This document shows, in pieces, positions 54,098 through 64,000 of a DNA stretch of 64,000 bases. A model generated the notes under the pieces. The model had not been told where the DNA came from and did no database searches. It saw only the letters and a program-made list of their open reading frames with translations. Source of the DNA: Choristoneura fumiferana (Eukaryota; Arthropoda; Insecta; Lepidoptera; Tortricidae); the NCBI RefSeq assembly GCF_025370935.1, contig NC_133483.1, positions 3,597,068 through 3,661,067 of the forward strand, written 5' to 3'. Positions within the stretch are counted from its first letter, which is position 1. Each line of letters starts with the position of its first letter. The position numbers were made by a program, and so were the translations under genes.

Positions 54098-57000
54098 ATG
54101 AAGATCGAGGAAGTTAAGAGCACCGCTAAAACTCAAAGAATATCAGCCCACACCCACATCAAAGGCTTGGGGTTAGACGAGAATGGCGTCCCTATTCAGA
54201 TGGCAGCCGGTCTCGTGGGCCAGGAAAACGCAAGAGAGGTATTTAAAAATAACCAGCGTCAGTTGCAGTTTTTTTATTGCACTAGTTGTGCTGGTTAAAA
54301 TTTAAATTGGGCGATGAAATGTGCAAAGTATTGATCAAACTCGATTTTTGAGGTTAGTTTTCGGTTGCCATGGAGTTTTGTCAATAATGTTTTTGTTATT
54401 GGAATGAAACGAGTTCTTGATAACTAGCCTCTTGACTCCTCTGGCCTATTTTGATCGCACTACAAATAAGATAGTCAAAAGTAACCATGCTACTTGACAT
54501 CACATTGACAAAGAGCCTCACAGCAAATACCATACCAAAAAAAAAACTGGCCTCTTACTGACTGTAAAACTCCTACAACATTAAGTTCTTAAAAGGGATT
54601 TAAGAACTTTGTAAGAATAACTTTCATAGGTTTAGTCAAGTACAGTTGAATAATTTTGCCTGACTCATTAATACACAGCTGATTTTACATGTAAGTTTCA
54701 TTTATGATGTGGAAAAAGAAAAAGGACAGATTTTTGAGAACCCACCAATAGGAACTCCTTTGTAGTTCATAGGCTTGAGACTTGGTCCAGATAATATTAT
54801 GTAGTTTAAAAATGCAGTCAGCAAAATAAACTTATAATAAAAAGGAAATTACAAAAACTTATGTATGTATCAACTTTTTTTAATAAATTCGAAACCAATA
54901 AAAATAGTACTCAGAGATACTCGCTAAGCTATATTTTATTAAAATCTTGGCAGCAGAAATTATGAATTTTTTAGTCTTAAATTTACAAATTGATTTATGC
55001 TACTGCTACTTATTAGATCCTTGTTACTGATTATTACTTTACATGGATTCACAGGCAGCAGGAGTGGTGGTGGACATGATCAGGAGCAAGAAAATGGCCG
55101 GCCGGGCATTGCTGCTGGCCGGTCCTCCTGGAACCGGAAAAACTGCCATCGCTTTGGCCATAGCACAGGAACTCGGCAATAAAGTATGTGCTTGTTTGAC
55201 AATAAAAATTTACATGGTTAAAAGATGAATGTAGCAGTATGATATGTCTTATTTTAGTAATGGCCTCTTTTAAAAGTATTTAAATAATAAACAATGAGAT
55301 GTCTTTTGCATTGTATTGTATTGTAACTCTTTATACATAATAATATGAAAATTACAATTATGTGAGATGTACAAAGGAAAACTTATCCCTTAAAGGGATC
55401 TTTTCAAGTTAACCTTTGAACAATTGAAAGGACAACAGAAACAAGTGTAGACACTACAATGGAAAGATAAAAGGACCAAAATTTAATTCAAGACATGTTT
55501 ATGATACATTTATAAATGTGTGTTGTACCATCAGCCAAATATGTTGTCTACCACCCTAAAGTTGATAATCGTTTGCATGTCACAAAACAATAATGCCAAT
55601 AGATGTACTTAAAAGTTCCATTTTAGCAACATATTTCATTTGATAGGAACTTGTTTAAAAATTGATAGACCACTTATTTGGCTGATGGTACCTATATAGC
55701 TCACTTCTATTAGGAATTGAATAGTTTTATCCTGAAAAACTACAACTGTATCACTATATAAACCAGGATTATTTTTGCAGTTAGGTGTTTCATATATCAT
55801 ACCGCGAGAAAAGCGTGACTTCATTTTGGATCAAAAAATCCAATGAAAAATCTTTACAGAGATTTTCAGTTACACATATCCACAATATGCTAAAATATTC
55901 CAGCCTGATTTATAAACACCTAGTTTATCAACAACAAAGTTGTTGGCATCAATCAAAAATTATCATTTTCCAGGTGCCGTTTTGTCCGATGGTAGGCAGT
56001 GAAGTATACAGCACGGAAATAAAAAAGACTGAAGTGCTAATGGAAAATTTCCGTCGAGCAATTGGTCTGCGGATCCGCGAGACCAAGGAGGTGTACGAAG
56101 GAGAAGTCACCGAGTTCACACCGGTTGAGACAGAAAATCCTGCTGGCGGTAAGAATAACCAAATAAAAAAAAAACTGATACAGGTTTAATTTTTCAGGTC
56201 AGGTTGAGGAGTTAATCACTTTTGTAGATACAGAATTCTAATCATCATTATCTCGGCCTATATACGTCCCACTGCCTGCACACACTGGCGGCACAGGCCT
56301 CTTCTCAAAATGAGAGGGCTAGGGCTGTAGTTCCCATAAAGCCCTAGTGTGGATTGGAAACTTCACATCCTAGTTCACATCACACACTAGTTGACTATTT
56401 CGATTTAGTTTTCTTAAGCCTGTCAAGTGTCCTGTAACAAATTAGGTTCTTGCATTGAAAAATTAAAATTTTGTTACATATAAGCTTAGACTAGTTGGTC
56501 TACAGGACGCGTGACAATACATTTCCAATATAAGGTCTTACGTTATTCTTTATGTCCTCTAGGGTATGGCAAAACTGTCTCCCATGTGATCATTGGACTC
56601 AAGACTGCAAAGGGCACAAAACAACTGAAGCTGGACCCAACCATCTATGAGGCTCTTCAGAAGGAGAAAGTGGAAGTAGGGGATGTCATCTACATTGAAG
56701 CCAACTCTGGTGCTGTCAAGCGACAGGGCAGGAGTGACACTTTCGCAACAGAGTTTGATCTTGAGGTAGGCTTCTAGGATGTAACACAAAACTTAATTTT
56801 TGCAAGAATTTTTAAATATTGATGTTAACGCTAAGAATTTCATGGCTGTAAACTGTTGATATGCAGATAGCTGGGCATCTGTAATAACATATAGACTACT
56901 TTTTATCCCGATATTCCCGTGGTGAGACATGAAATGTTGTGTGATTGTCTTATACCCAATCGTTAATGAAATTCATGATGTAAGTTTTGGGAATTCTTTC

Positions 57001-60000
57001 CTTCCCTTTTGGGAATGGCAACTTGGTAATATTCCGGATTTCTGACAGCCAGATCTGATGGTTAAAGGTCTCTACCCATCACACTGTATCATAACATTAT
57101 TGTAAGCAATGTGTCAGGAAAAAGTATGAGACTTTTTCTTTACCTTAATTCAGTCTAAGACTTTAAATAATCGCGTTTATTTTGTAAAAAAATACTAATA
57201 TATCTTAGCTTTTTTCAAACAATTTATTGAATCAGGCGTTACTTTGCGCAGGTCTATATCAATGAACTGAAAGCAAAAAGTCTTAGACTGTCATTATGGT
57301 AAAGAAAAATTATCGACATTTAGTTAGTATTTTAAAATAGTTTTTATCCATCCCTAAATCTGTCAAGCTACCAAATTGCACTTCAACTTTTTTGTTTTTG
57401 GCAACCGGTCGCTTTAGGTTAGCAACCAATGACTACTGATAACGGGGTCTAGTCATGTATGCGCTTGACATTCAGTTTCTGACACATTCCTACTACGGTC
57501 ATGACATGATACGGTGTAGAGACCTTTATGTGTGCGAAGCCGCGGGTGAAGGCTAGTTGAACATAAGAAATTAAAATCCACAGGCTGAAGAATACGTCCC
57601 CCTGCCGAAAGGCGACGTTCACAAGAAGAAAGAAGTAGTCCAAGACGTGACGCTGCACGACTTAGATTGCGCCAACGCCCGGCCGCAGGGCGGCCACGAC
57701 ATCATGTCCATGATGGGGCAGCTTATGAAACCAAAGAAGACCGAGATTACCGGTATGTTCGAACAAACGGGACTAATGCTGTATGTTACATTTCATTATT
57801 ACTTTTGAAAAGCACCATTGGTTAAATTTATTCATATAGATTATTTTGTTAAGGGCAGCCACATACACTCGGAATTCCGTTTCAGAATTTCGATTCGAAA
57901 TTCCGTTTCGGGATTTTGAACGCAGTAAATCCATACAAATCTATGGTCCTATGGCTACCTACCTAGTACTTTTCCGTCCGAAGTTTTTCCGATTCGGAAT
58001 TCCGTATGGTGGCCTGTGTGTTCGAAATTATTCCGAATTGAAATAAACGTACGAGTGTGATGTATTTACAGAATCCAGAATCGGAATTTCAAATCGAAAT
58101 TCTGAAACGGAATTCCGAGTGTATGTGACGGCCTAAGTGGATTTTACTTTGTATTTTTTCAGAAGATAATAAATATCATATTCTATGTTATTTTCAGATA
58201 AACTTAGAAAAGAGATCAACAAAGTAGTCAACAAATATATTGACCAAGGCATAGCTGAATTGGTCCCTGGAGTGCTTTTCATTGATGAGGTATGTCCTAA
58301 GTTTTTAATATCATCTGCCACTTACAAATGTAGCAGTGGCGTGGCATGGAGTGCTAATTTTCTAAGCTATTCGAAGGGTAAGAGAAACGAGTAAACACAT
58401 TCAGTGCCAAGAACACGCTAGGCGTGTTCTCTGTTCGTAGGCAGTTTTCGCTGCAAAGCGGTAAAACGCTGCTACGCGCTACGTCGTATCGCGTAGCGAA
58501 TGCGGCAGCAAATGTGTTAAATATGTCTTCGGATGCAGTGCCTGGCAGTTAGCGTACTAAGCTTTGCTATACTTGTTCACCAGAGCTCGAAAAAGGTGAG
58601 CTATTTTTATATGGATACACCGTGAAAATAAATATTAAACAAAACAAAAATTAGTCATTATGAATAAACTAAAAATGACAATACATTACAAAACCAGTGC
58701 GAAGCTTTTAAAGTTTCTGTATAATTGTAATAATTGACTGTCAGTCAGTTTACTGCATTTTTCTATTTTCACTTATATAGGTAGAGAAAGATCATAAGGC
58801 AACTACCATTAAATTACAGGGTATGTCCATGTTATGCTGCAAACTCCCAAAACAGCTCCTTTCCGAGCTATGGTTATCATTATCACTGACGTCGAGTAAA
58901 TAAAATATTGTGGCAACCCAGTGGGGATCGAGGTGTTGCGGCGACATGCCACTGAAACTTAGTTAGCGTAGCTAAATTTGGTAATTAATTTATTATCATC
59001 TTCAGCCGAAAGACATCCGCCGTTGAACAAAAACTTCCTTAGAACGGCCACTCGCCACTTGCCTGGTGGCCCGCAACCCTCGCAGTGTAGTCAGTCCACC
59101 TAGTGCAAAGCCAGCCATCGTCTTTCCTTCCAGTTCATGGTCCCCACAAGAGAACCTTTCTCCCTAAACGGTTATGTATTCTTCGAGCACAGTTTAGTTG
59201 TGTTTCCTTGCGGCAAAGCATAGCGATCCATGTAAATCTTATAACACCTTTATTTTTAATACCTATGTTTTACAAATAGATGAATAATTAATTGATTGAT
59301 TGATAGTTAACTTACTGGCCGCAAAGGTCAGTTCGGTGACTGTATCATCAGCAAAAAATTACAGTATTGAAAATATTTGATTAAATAGTTTGTTTGTTTG
59401 TTTTAGGTTCATATGTTAGACATCGAGACGTTTACTTATCTCCACCGTGCATTGGAATCAGCGATTGCTCCTATTGTTATTTTCGCTACTAACAGAGGGC
59501 GCTGCCTTATAAGGTATTTATCGAATTTATCTTCCATTAGTTTCAACAATGTTGTAAAGTATCGATTACAGCAGCAAGGAATTATTTCACGAGTAAACAG
59601 CTCAGCTCAGTGGTTAGAAAACATAAGTACCAAATCTGATATGACACATTGACGTAAAAATTATAGAGAATTATAGAGATTCCTCGCAAAAGGTTAAAGC
59701 CAAAGCGCATACTACGCATAGAGCGTAAAGAGCATACTAAGGTTAAAACTAAAAGATAAAGTGCTACCACGTATCTATCAACTAAAATGGAGACAGACGG
59801 GGCATTTGCTGTTGTAAGTATGAAAGGGAGTAGGTAAACAGGTGACTTGTCTATTACACAAGAGACGGGTTTAGGAGCAGAGGTCGTAATGTGAGATGTG
59901 AGAAGTAACTGAAAAAGACCTTGAGTTCCCTTTGACTAAAAGTTGCGGTGTTGGAAGAGCCCTATGCCGCAAGGCACACCAAGCAGGTACATTATTATGA

Positions 60001-61178
60001 TTTTTTTTTATATAAGAGGGGGCAAACGGGTCACCTGATGGAGAGCGATCAATAATCTAATAATATTTATGTTCCTATTATTTTCCTTTTCAGAGGCACT
60101 GAAGATATAGTTTCGCCACATGGAATACCTCTGGATCTTTTGGATAGATTACTGATTATCCGCACACTGCCGTACAACAAAGCTGAACTTTTGCAGGTAG
60201 ATTGACATAATCTTATATCTTTAAACGAGCAATTCTTGTATATTTATATATTTTGGGGATCTTGGAAAAGGCTCTAAAGATTTCGATAAAATTTGGTATT
60301 TAGTGGTTTTCGGGGATGAACAATCGATCTAGCTTGGTAAAACCGACATGTGAAATTTCTGAGTTTGGTTGTCATTTTGTAATTGCAATGGTTTCAGATT
60401 TTGAAGTTGCGAGCTACCACTGAAGGCATCGCCATCGACGAAGACGCGCTCACCGCGCTCTCCGAAGTAGGCGCCAACAGCACACTTAGGTAATTAAACT
60501 TTTTAGGATTTTTACGGGTCCTTTAGGGATGTTCTAAATGATTGCTTTGCAATATGACTCCGTATATTGTTAAAGATGACATGTTACTTTGCAGCGACGG
60601 ACTAGAGGCTAGGCTACAGAGTGTATAGTGTGTCGGATTAGCGGTTTTTCTGCACATATACGGTCGTTTTAGCAAACGCGCTCATTCCTGCTTGCTCGCT
60701 GAAAACATAAACGTCGGCGGTTTCAGATTAGCGTTTAAACGCTTACACGAGGGCGTATTTTATAATACGGACGTGGTTTCTCTCGCGCTTATATAAGTTT
60801 ACTAGCTTTTGCCCGCGGCTTCGCCCGCGTGGAATTCGGTTATCGCGCGCCGCGCTATACCTTCGGGAACTGTGCATTTTTCCGGGATAAAAATTAGCCT
60901 ATGTCACTCTCTGGCCCATAAACTATCTCTATGCCAAAAAACACGTCGATCCGTCGCTCCGTTTCGACGTGAAAGACGGACAAACATACAAACACACACT
61001 TTTGCATTTATAATCCAGATACGCGGTGCAGCTTTTAACGCCGGCGGCGCTGACAGCGCGCGCGGACGGCGCTGCCCGCATCACTCCGGCGCATATCACC
61101 GCCGTCCACACGCTCTTCCTCGACGCCAAGTCTTCTGCGCGCATCCTTACGCAACACTCCGACAAATACATGAAGTAG
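54098..61178 (+). CDS. RUVBL1: RuvB-like 1, pontin (AAA+ ATPase)
   Basis: Ten exons: 54098-54238, 55055-55183, 55974-56148, 56563-56765, 57584-57752, 58198-58289, 59407-59513, 60094-60196, 60398-60489, 61019-61178. All junctions are GT-AG, phases agree, and the product is 456 aa, the length of human RUVBL1. Pontin pairs with reptin in a hexameric/dodecameric ring used by INO80, SWR1/TIP60 and the R2TP chaperone (snoRNP and PIKK assembly), in nucleus and cytoplasm. Walker A is GPPGTGKT at 70-77, Walker B is VLFIDE ending at D302-E303, and a GTEDIVSPHGIPLDLLDR block follows. The N-terminus MKIEEVKSTAKTQRI and the end DKYMK are diagnostic of RUVBL1 rather than RUVBL2. The start is the ATG at 54098; the frame extends two codons upstream but only from TTG. 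Introns carry several MITEs and retroelement tails, one of them directly at the exon 10 acceptor. Confidence 0.96.
55310..55440 (-). repeat. LINE 3'-UTR remnant, antisense, pontin intron 2
   Basis: GTACAAAGGAAAACTTATCC, CTTAAAGGGATCTTTTC and AGTTAACCTTTG; related to 21137-21280 in reverse. Confidence 0.5.
55525..55691. mobile_element. Palindromic MITE, pontin intron 2
   Basis: GTACCATCAGCCAAATA and TTATTTGGCTGATGGTAC bound 167 bp; inner GTCTACCAC / GATAGACCAC also pair. Confidence 0.75.
56236..56390 (+). repeat. LINE 3' end, pontin intron 3
   Basis: ATCATCATTATCTCGGCCTA, TATACGTCCCACTG, CACAGGCCTCTTCTCAAAA, GTAGTTCCCATAAAG; same family as 40528. Confidence 0.65.
57064..57537. mobile_element. 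Inverted-repeat element, pontin intron 4
   Basis: AAAGGTCTCTACCCATCACA and TACGGTGTAGAGACCTTT form imperfect ends; an inner pair AGTCTAAGACTTT / AAAGTCTTAGACTG is also present. Confidence 0.6.
57854..58133. mobile_element. PIF/Harbinger-like MITE, pontin intron 5
   Basis: GGGCAGCCACATACACTCGG to CCGAGTGTATGTGACGGCC, 280 bp, with TAA on both sides (57851-57853, 58134-58136). Inner words CGGAATTCCG and GAATTTCGATTCGAAATTC are themselves palindromic. Confidence 0.75.
58395..58520. repeat. Short hairpins in pontin intron 6
   Basis: AACACGCTAGGCGTGTT and CTACGCGCTACGTCGTATCG CGTAG form two small inverted repeats. Function unknown; likely transposon debris. Confidence 0.5.
58985..59190 (-). pseudogene. 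RTE-like LINE remnant, antisense, pontin intron 6
   Basis: GGTGGCCCGCAACCCTCGCA followed by AGTCAGTCCACCTAG mirrors the RWTD...RVAG coding block of the element at 39955. Confidence 0.5.
60207..60380 (-). mobile_element. Retroelement tail, pontin intron 8
   Basis: TAAACGAGCAATTCTTGTAT, TTTCGATAAAATTTGG and GATGAACAATCGATC; reverse of the family at 41938. It ends about 20 bp before the exon 9 acceptor. Confidence 0.65.
60801..61014 (+). mobile_element. SINE/LINE tail reaching the pontin exon 10 acceptor
   Basis: ACTAGCTTTTGCCCGCGGCT, TCGCCCGCGTGGAATTC, GGACAAACATACAAACACAC and CTTTTGCATTTATAAT, then CCAG and exon 10. The pyrimidine-rich part of the splice acceptor belongs to the element's 3' end. 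Confidence 0.8.
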
Positions 61179-61753
61179 ATGCTGATTTGAAGACGTGGTT
61201 GTGTTCAGTGAGTGACGGGTGGGGAAAGGGTTAGATAAAGGTGATGTCAGACGGTTCACTCGATGTTCACTAAGTGAATGTTTTTGTGCCATACTCGCAC
61301 GGTTTAGCTGAAATGTCATAGAATAGAACACCTTCCTTTTGTATGTCTACTGACATTTATCCGAGACAATACCTATCATATGCCGGAAAGCCTCCCCTGA
61401 TTGTGGCGGTCGTATGCCTTGTGACGTATCCAAGACAATACCTCTAGGGTGCCTTGTGACATATCCATCACAAGTGCACTCGGGTTTTTTTCGATTTTGA
61501 ATTAAATACAGTTACAAATAAGGTTTGAAGTCCTTTTCATAAAAATCCGGATTAGTAGAAGTACCACAGATAAATAACCCAAGCCAATTACGGATTTTTA
61601 TTGAAAAACTAGCTTTTACCCGCGGCTTCGCTCACGTGAACCATAAACATTCCAAAGAAGCAAGCAATCAAGCAAGCATGCGAGGAAGCATGCAAGCAAG
61701 CATGAAAGCAAGCATGTAATTATGCATGAAATAGTGTAGTCTTTTCTTGTGAA
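61179..61753. other. Pontin 3' flank
   Basis: No canonical AATAAA close to the stop; ATTAAA at 61501-61506 is one candidate. A retroelement scrap (ACTAGCTTTTACCCGCGGCT) lies at 61608, followed by an irregular AAGCAAGCATG repeat (61660-61730). Confidence 0.45.
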
Positions 61754-61766
61754 GGGGGGGGGGGGG
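61754..61766. repeat. Poly(G) run of 13
   Basis: A homopolymer G tract, prone to sequencing length error. Confidence 0.9.
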
Positions 61767-61769
61767 TCT

Positions 61770-62810
61770 CAAGTAATTCTTGGTTTCAAAAATTAAAAAT
61801 GAAAATGAAACGGACATTGACAATAAGACAGTGTAAACGATTGGTTATGTAGTTATCGAGCTTTCAATAAAATATAAACCTTGTAGGAACCTAGGGATAA
61901 AACTCTTTTTAACCCAATTATCTGAATCCTTTCGATTGCGCTCTCTGTGGAAGTCAAGCACCGGCAGACCACGGTTACAGGTGATGGCGCCACTCTGGCA
62001 TATGACAGGTAGCCGGACGGATACAGCACAAGGCGTACGACGGGTACAAAAGTACGGACCTTTTCGGCATATAAAAGTCCCTGTACAGTCATCTGCATTA
62101 ATGAATTCATTCGATAATTTCGTTTCATTTTGTGTTCAGACTTGTCATTGAAATCGGAACCTGAAAGTGATCAAAAAATTAACCGTCTGATATTACCTTA
62201 ATGCAAGGCAGCAAAAATGTACAACATGCAATGTGTGCATCACTAATTCCACACCACCGAGACAGACAATATGTGTTGACTTTATTTTTATAAACGAGAC
62301 AGTCGGCTTCTCGTACATTTTAAGTTTTGTACATTTGTCGATAACTCCTTTGTTGCCCCAAAGGCTCCAGACCTCTAAATCCGGCCCTGGATTTCTAAAT
62401 ATGCACTTATTTGAGAATTTCCATGGTTTATTATCTCTGTAAACTAATTTGTTTGCTTTGTTTTATTGAACATGTTTAAAATTTCACACATTCTTTACTA
62501 TGCCGCCTTGGACCCGTCCTATTGAAGTTAAAAACAAGCTGACACGGCGCGATGTTATGTCACGATTTTGACGCCGGCCGTTGTGATCACGGACATAACA
62601 ATGCCATAAACTACCTATTACCTACCTTGCCGCTCCACTACCAAGCAAGAAAATTAAACAAGGCAGAAGGTTTTGGTTTATTGTCACATATCTCCACAAA
62701 GAAACTCCTGAATCAATCCATTATTTAGTAGTCCCATAATTTATTTTTTTGTCGATTTTGACGCAGGCCAAAATACGCAGCGTCAGCTTTTTTTTAGCTT
62801 TAGTAAGAAG
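61770..62810. other. Intergenic, no gene seen
   Basis: Mixed sequence with a possible remnant of the CAGGGCCGGATTAACC hAT family at about 62378-62392 (AAATCCGGCCCTGG). No supported gene. Confidence 0.5.
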
Positions 62811-62811
62811 G

Positions 62812-62990
62812 ATCCTTAAAGGGCAACACACACAGAGAGCGGGCGCGGGTCGTGCGCGGGCCCGCGACGGGCGTATTTGCATGGCGGTATATGGAAGCCT
62901 TCACACAGAACGCGGGCGCGGGCGCGGGTCGTGCGCGGGCCGCGCCGTCGCCCGTCGTCACAAACAGCGCGCGGGCCGAGCGCAGAGTTA
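62812..62990. repeat. GC-rich imperfect direct repeat
   Basis: CACACAGAGAGCGGGCGCGG and CACACAGAACGCGGGCGCGG are each followed by GTCGTGCGCGGGCC, about 80 bp apart. Arg/Ala ORFs on both strands are composition artefacts. Confidence 0.65.
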
Positions 62991-63184
62991 CCAACTCTCA
63001 AAAATATTTATCCCTAAAACTTAAGTTAAAAACCCCTAAAATTGGTATAATTAATTGGAAATCCCCCTAAAACATGTTAGTATAGGTAGTGCCACAAGAA
63101 TTGAAGTGAATGATTACACACACAGCAACATGTCGTATAATGACATCAGGCAGGATTGTAAGTTTGATATACTTACCATCCAGT

Positions 63185-63400
63185 TTTTTTTTTAATTTTC
63201 CACCCATCGGCTTACTTACATACAAAAAATCTCTACTTTACGTCTATGGGAGGTACCCACAAAATGTTTTTTTTTTTTAAATTTTTCATTGTGCAAGTAT
63301 CATTTTGTCGGGATAGTTTTCATTATATATCCGTGCAAATATCAAGAAATAATGTGAAATATAAGAAATACAAAATAAATATAAAAAGCAAAACTTCCCA
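63185..63400 (+). repeat. Retroelement remnant related to 52984-53390
   Basis: TTTACGTCTATGGGAGGTAC, CATTTTGTCGGGATAG and ATATATCCGTGCAAATATC are the reverse of words at 53140-53225. Confidence 0.55.
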
Positions 63401-63537
63401 AAAATCCTTAAAAATACCCCATCCCAGTTATTTACCCCCTAAATTTGAGGGGAAAACCCCTAATTTGGCAGCCGTGCCGAGCGGCAAATGGCTGGTGTGG
63501 TGTTTGTATCGCGCCGCCGCTTTGACACGCGCCGCCT

Positions 63538-63598
63538 CTGTCAAAGGATGCCGCGTGCGATTTATGGCTTTACCTTCGCACGCGGCGTCCTTTGACAG
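63538..63598. repeat. Hairpin (CTGTCAAAGGATGCCGCG)
   Basis: CTGTCAAAGGATGCCGCGTG and CACGCGGCGTCCTTTGACAG pair over 23 bp around a 15-bp loop. Confidence 0.8.
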
Positions 63599-63888
63599 GT
63601 AGGGTTGCAACGATATATCGATTTTTTGATAGTATCGATAACTTTGACTCCACAGTATTGATATATTAGCATTTCCTATCTACAGTGTGTTACTGGGCTA
63701 CCGGCACCCAGGCTTTTTTTTAAGGGAAGTTAAAGATACGCTATTTCTGTAACTTAACCATTACATAATTTTAAATAATAAAGTAAAATCCACACTGTTA
63801 ACTTTCTAATAAAAATATAATTGTCAGCCATGTACAGCTAATTAAATTGACAAATACTATATATAAGTAAATATTATAAATGCGAAAG

Positions 63889-63890
63889 TT

Positions 63891-63944
<54 letters not shown>

Positions 63945-63950
63945 TGTGTT
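63889..63950. repeat. (TG)n microsatellite inside a retroelement tail
   Basis: ATTATAAATGCGAAAGTTTG precedes the TG run and TTTGTTACTCCTTCACAC follows, a common lepidopteran-type repeat context. Confidence 0.9.
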
Positions 63951-64000
63951 TGTTTGTTACTCCTTCACACTAAAACAGCATTTCAATGACATTTGGTACG

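Noticed and set aside
61660..61730. CRISPR-like or satellite array (AAGCAAGCATG)
   Set aside because: Irregular, short and degenerate; a eukaryotic simple repeat.
62749..63070. Arg/Ala-rich ORFs
   Set aside because: GC-rich direct repeat translated in several frames on both strands; no conserved feature.

Overview
The window is animal nuclear DNA, almost certainly from a moth or butterfly (Lepidoptera). It is AT-rich, its genes are split by GT-AG introns, it is crowded with short palindromic DNA transposons and with SINE/LINE tails of a kind I associate with Lepidoptera, and it carries a decayed BEL/Pao retrotransposon. No prokaryotic features are present. The order assignment is inference from the repeat families and gene structures; no database was searched.

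Layout. (1) 1-12602 is copy 1 of a duplicated block: a secreted TIL-domain protease inhibitor (minus, partial), mitochondrial aspartyl-tRNA synthetase DARS2 (minus, single exon) and the SMC5/6 SUMO ligase NSMCE2 (plus, 5 exons). (2) 12603-12702 is a gap of exactly 100 N. (3) 12703-26575 is unique in the window: inverted tRNA-related SINEs, a broken TIL exon, a frameshifted BEL/Pao element, LINE tails, several palindromic elements and the last two exons of a plus-strand TIL inhibitor whose intron holds nested transposons. (4) 26576-39145 is copy 2 of the block, with the same genes in the same order and orientation. (5) 39146-44300 is intergenic and repeat-rich. (6) 44308-52385 is Rap1GDS1 (vimar-type armadillo protein, minus, 7 coding exons), in which the penultimate exon and its splice donor lie in an in-frame 135-bp triplication. 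(7) 54098-61178 is pontin/RUVBL1 (plus, 10 exons, 456 aa). (8) 61179-64000 holds only repeats.

How the genes relate. They are housekeeping genes with separate jobs: mitochondrial translation (DARS2), SUMOylation in DNA repair (NSMCE2), small-GTPase regulation (Rap1GDS1) and chromatin/snoRNP AAA+ ATPase assembly (pontin). Two pairs are head-to-head: DARS2/NSMCE2 (about 1 kb apart) and Rap1GDS1/pontin (about 1.7 kb apart). The TIL genes look like a small local inhibitor cluster.

The strongest points for a second look are: the duplicated block that ends exactly at an assembly gap (two unmerged haplotypes or a real tandem duplication); the Rap1GDS1 exon-plus-donor triplication; a small inversion between the two block copies next to a palindromic transposon; an occupied/empty hAT site pair; a pontin splice acceptor whose tract comes from a SINE; and a nested hAT in a TA-element with ten AACGTT-centred palindromes. 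I found no clear new multi-gene system.
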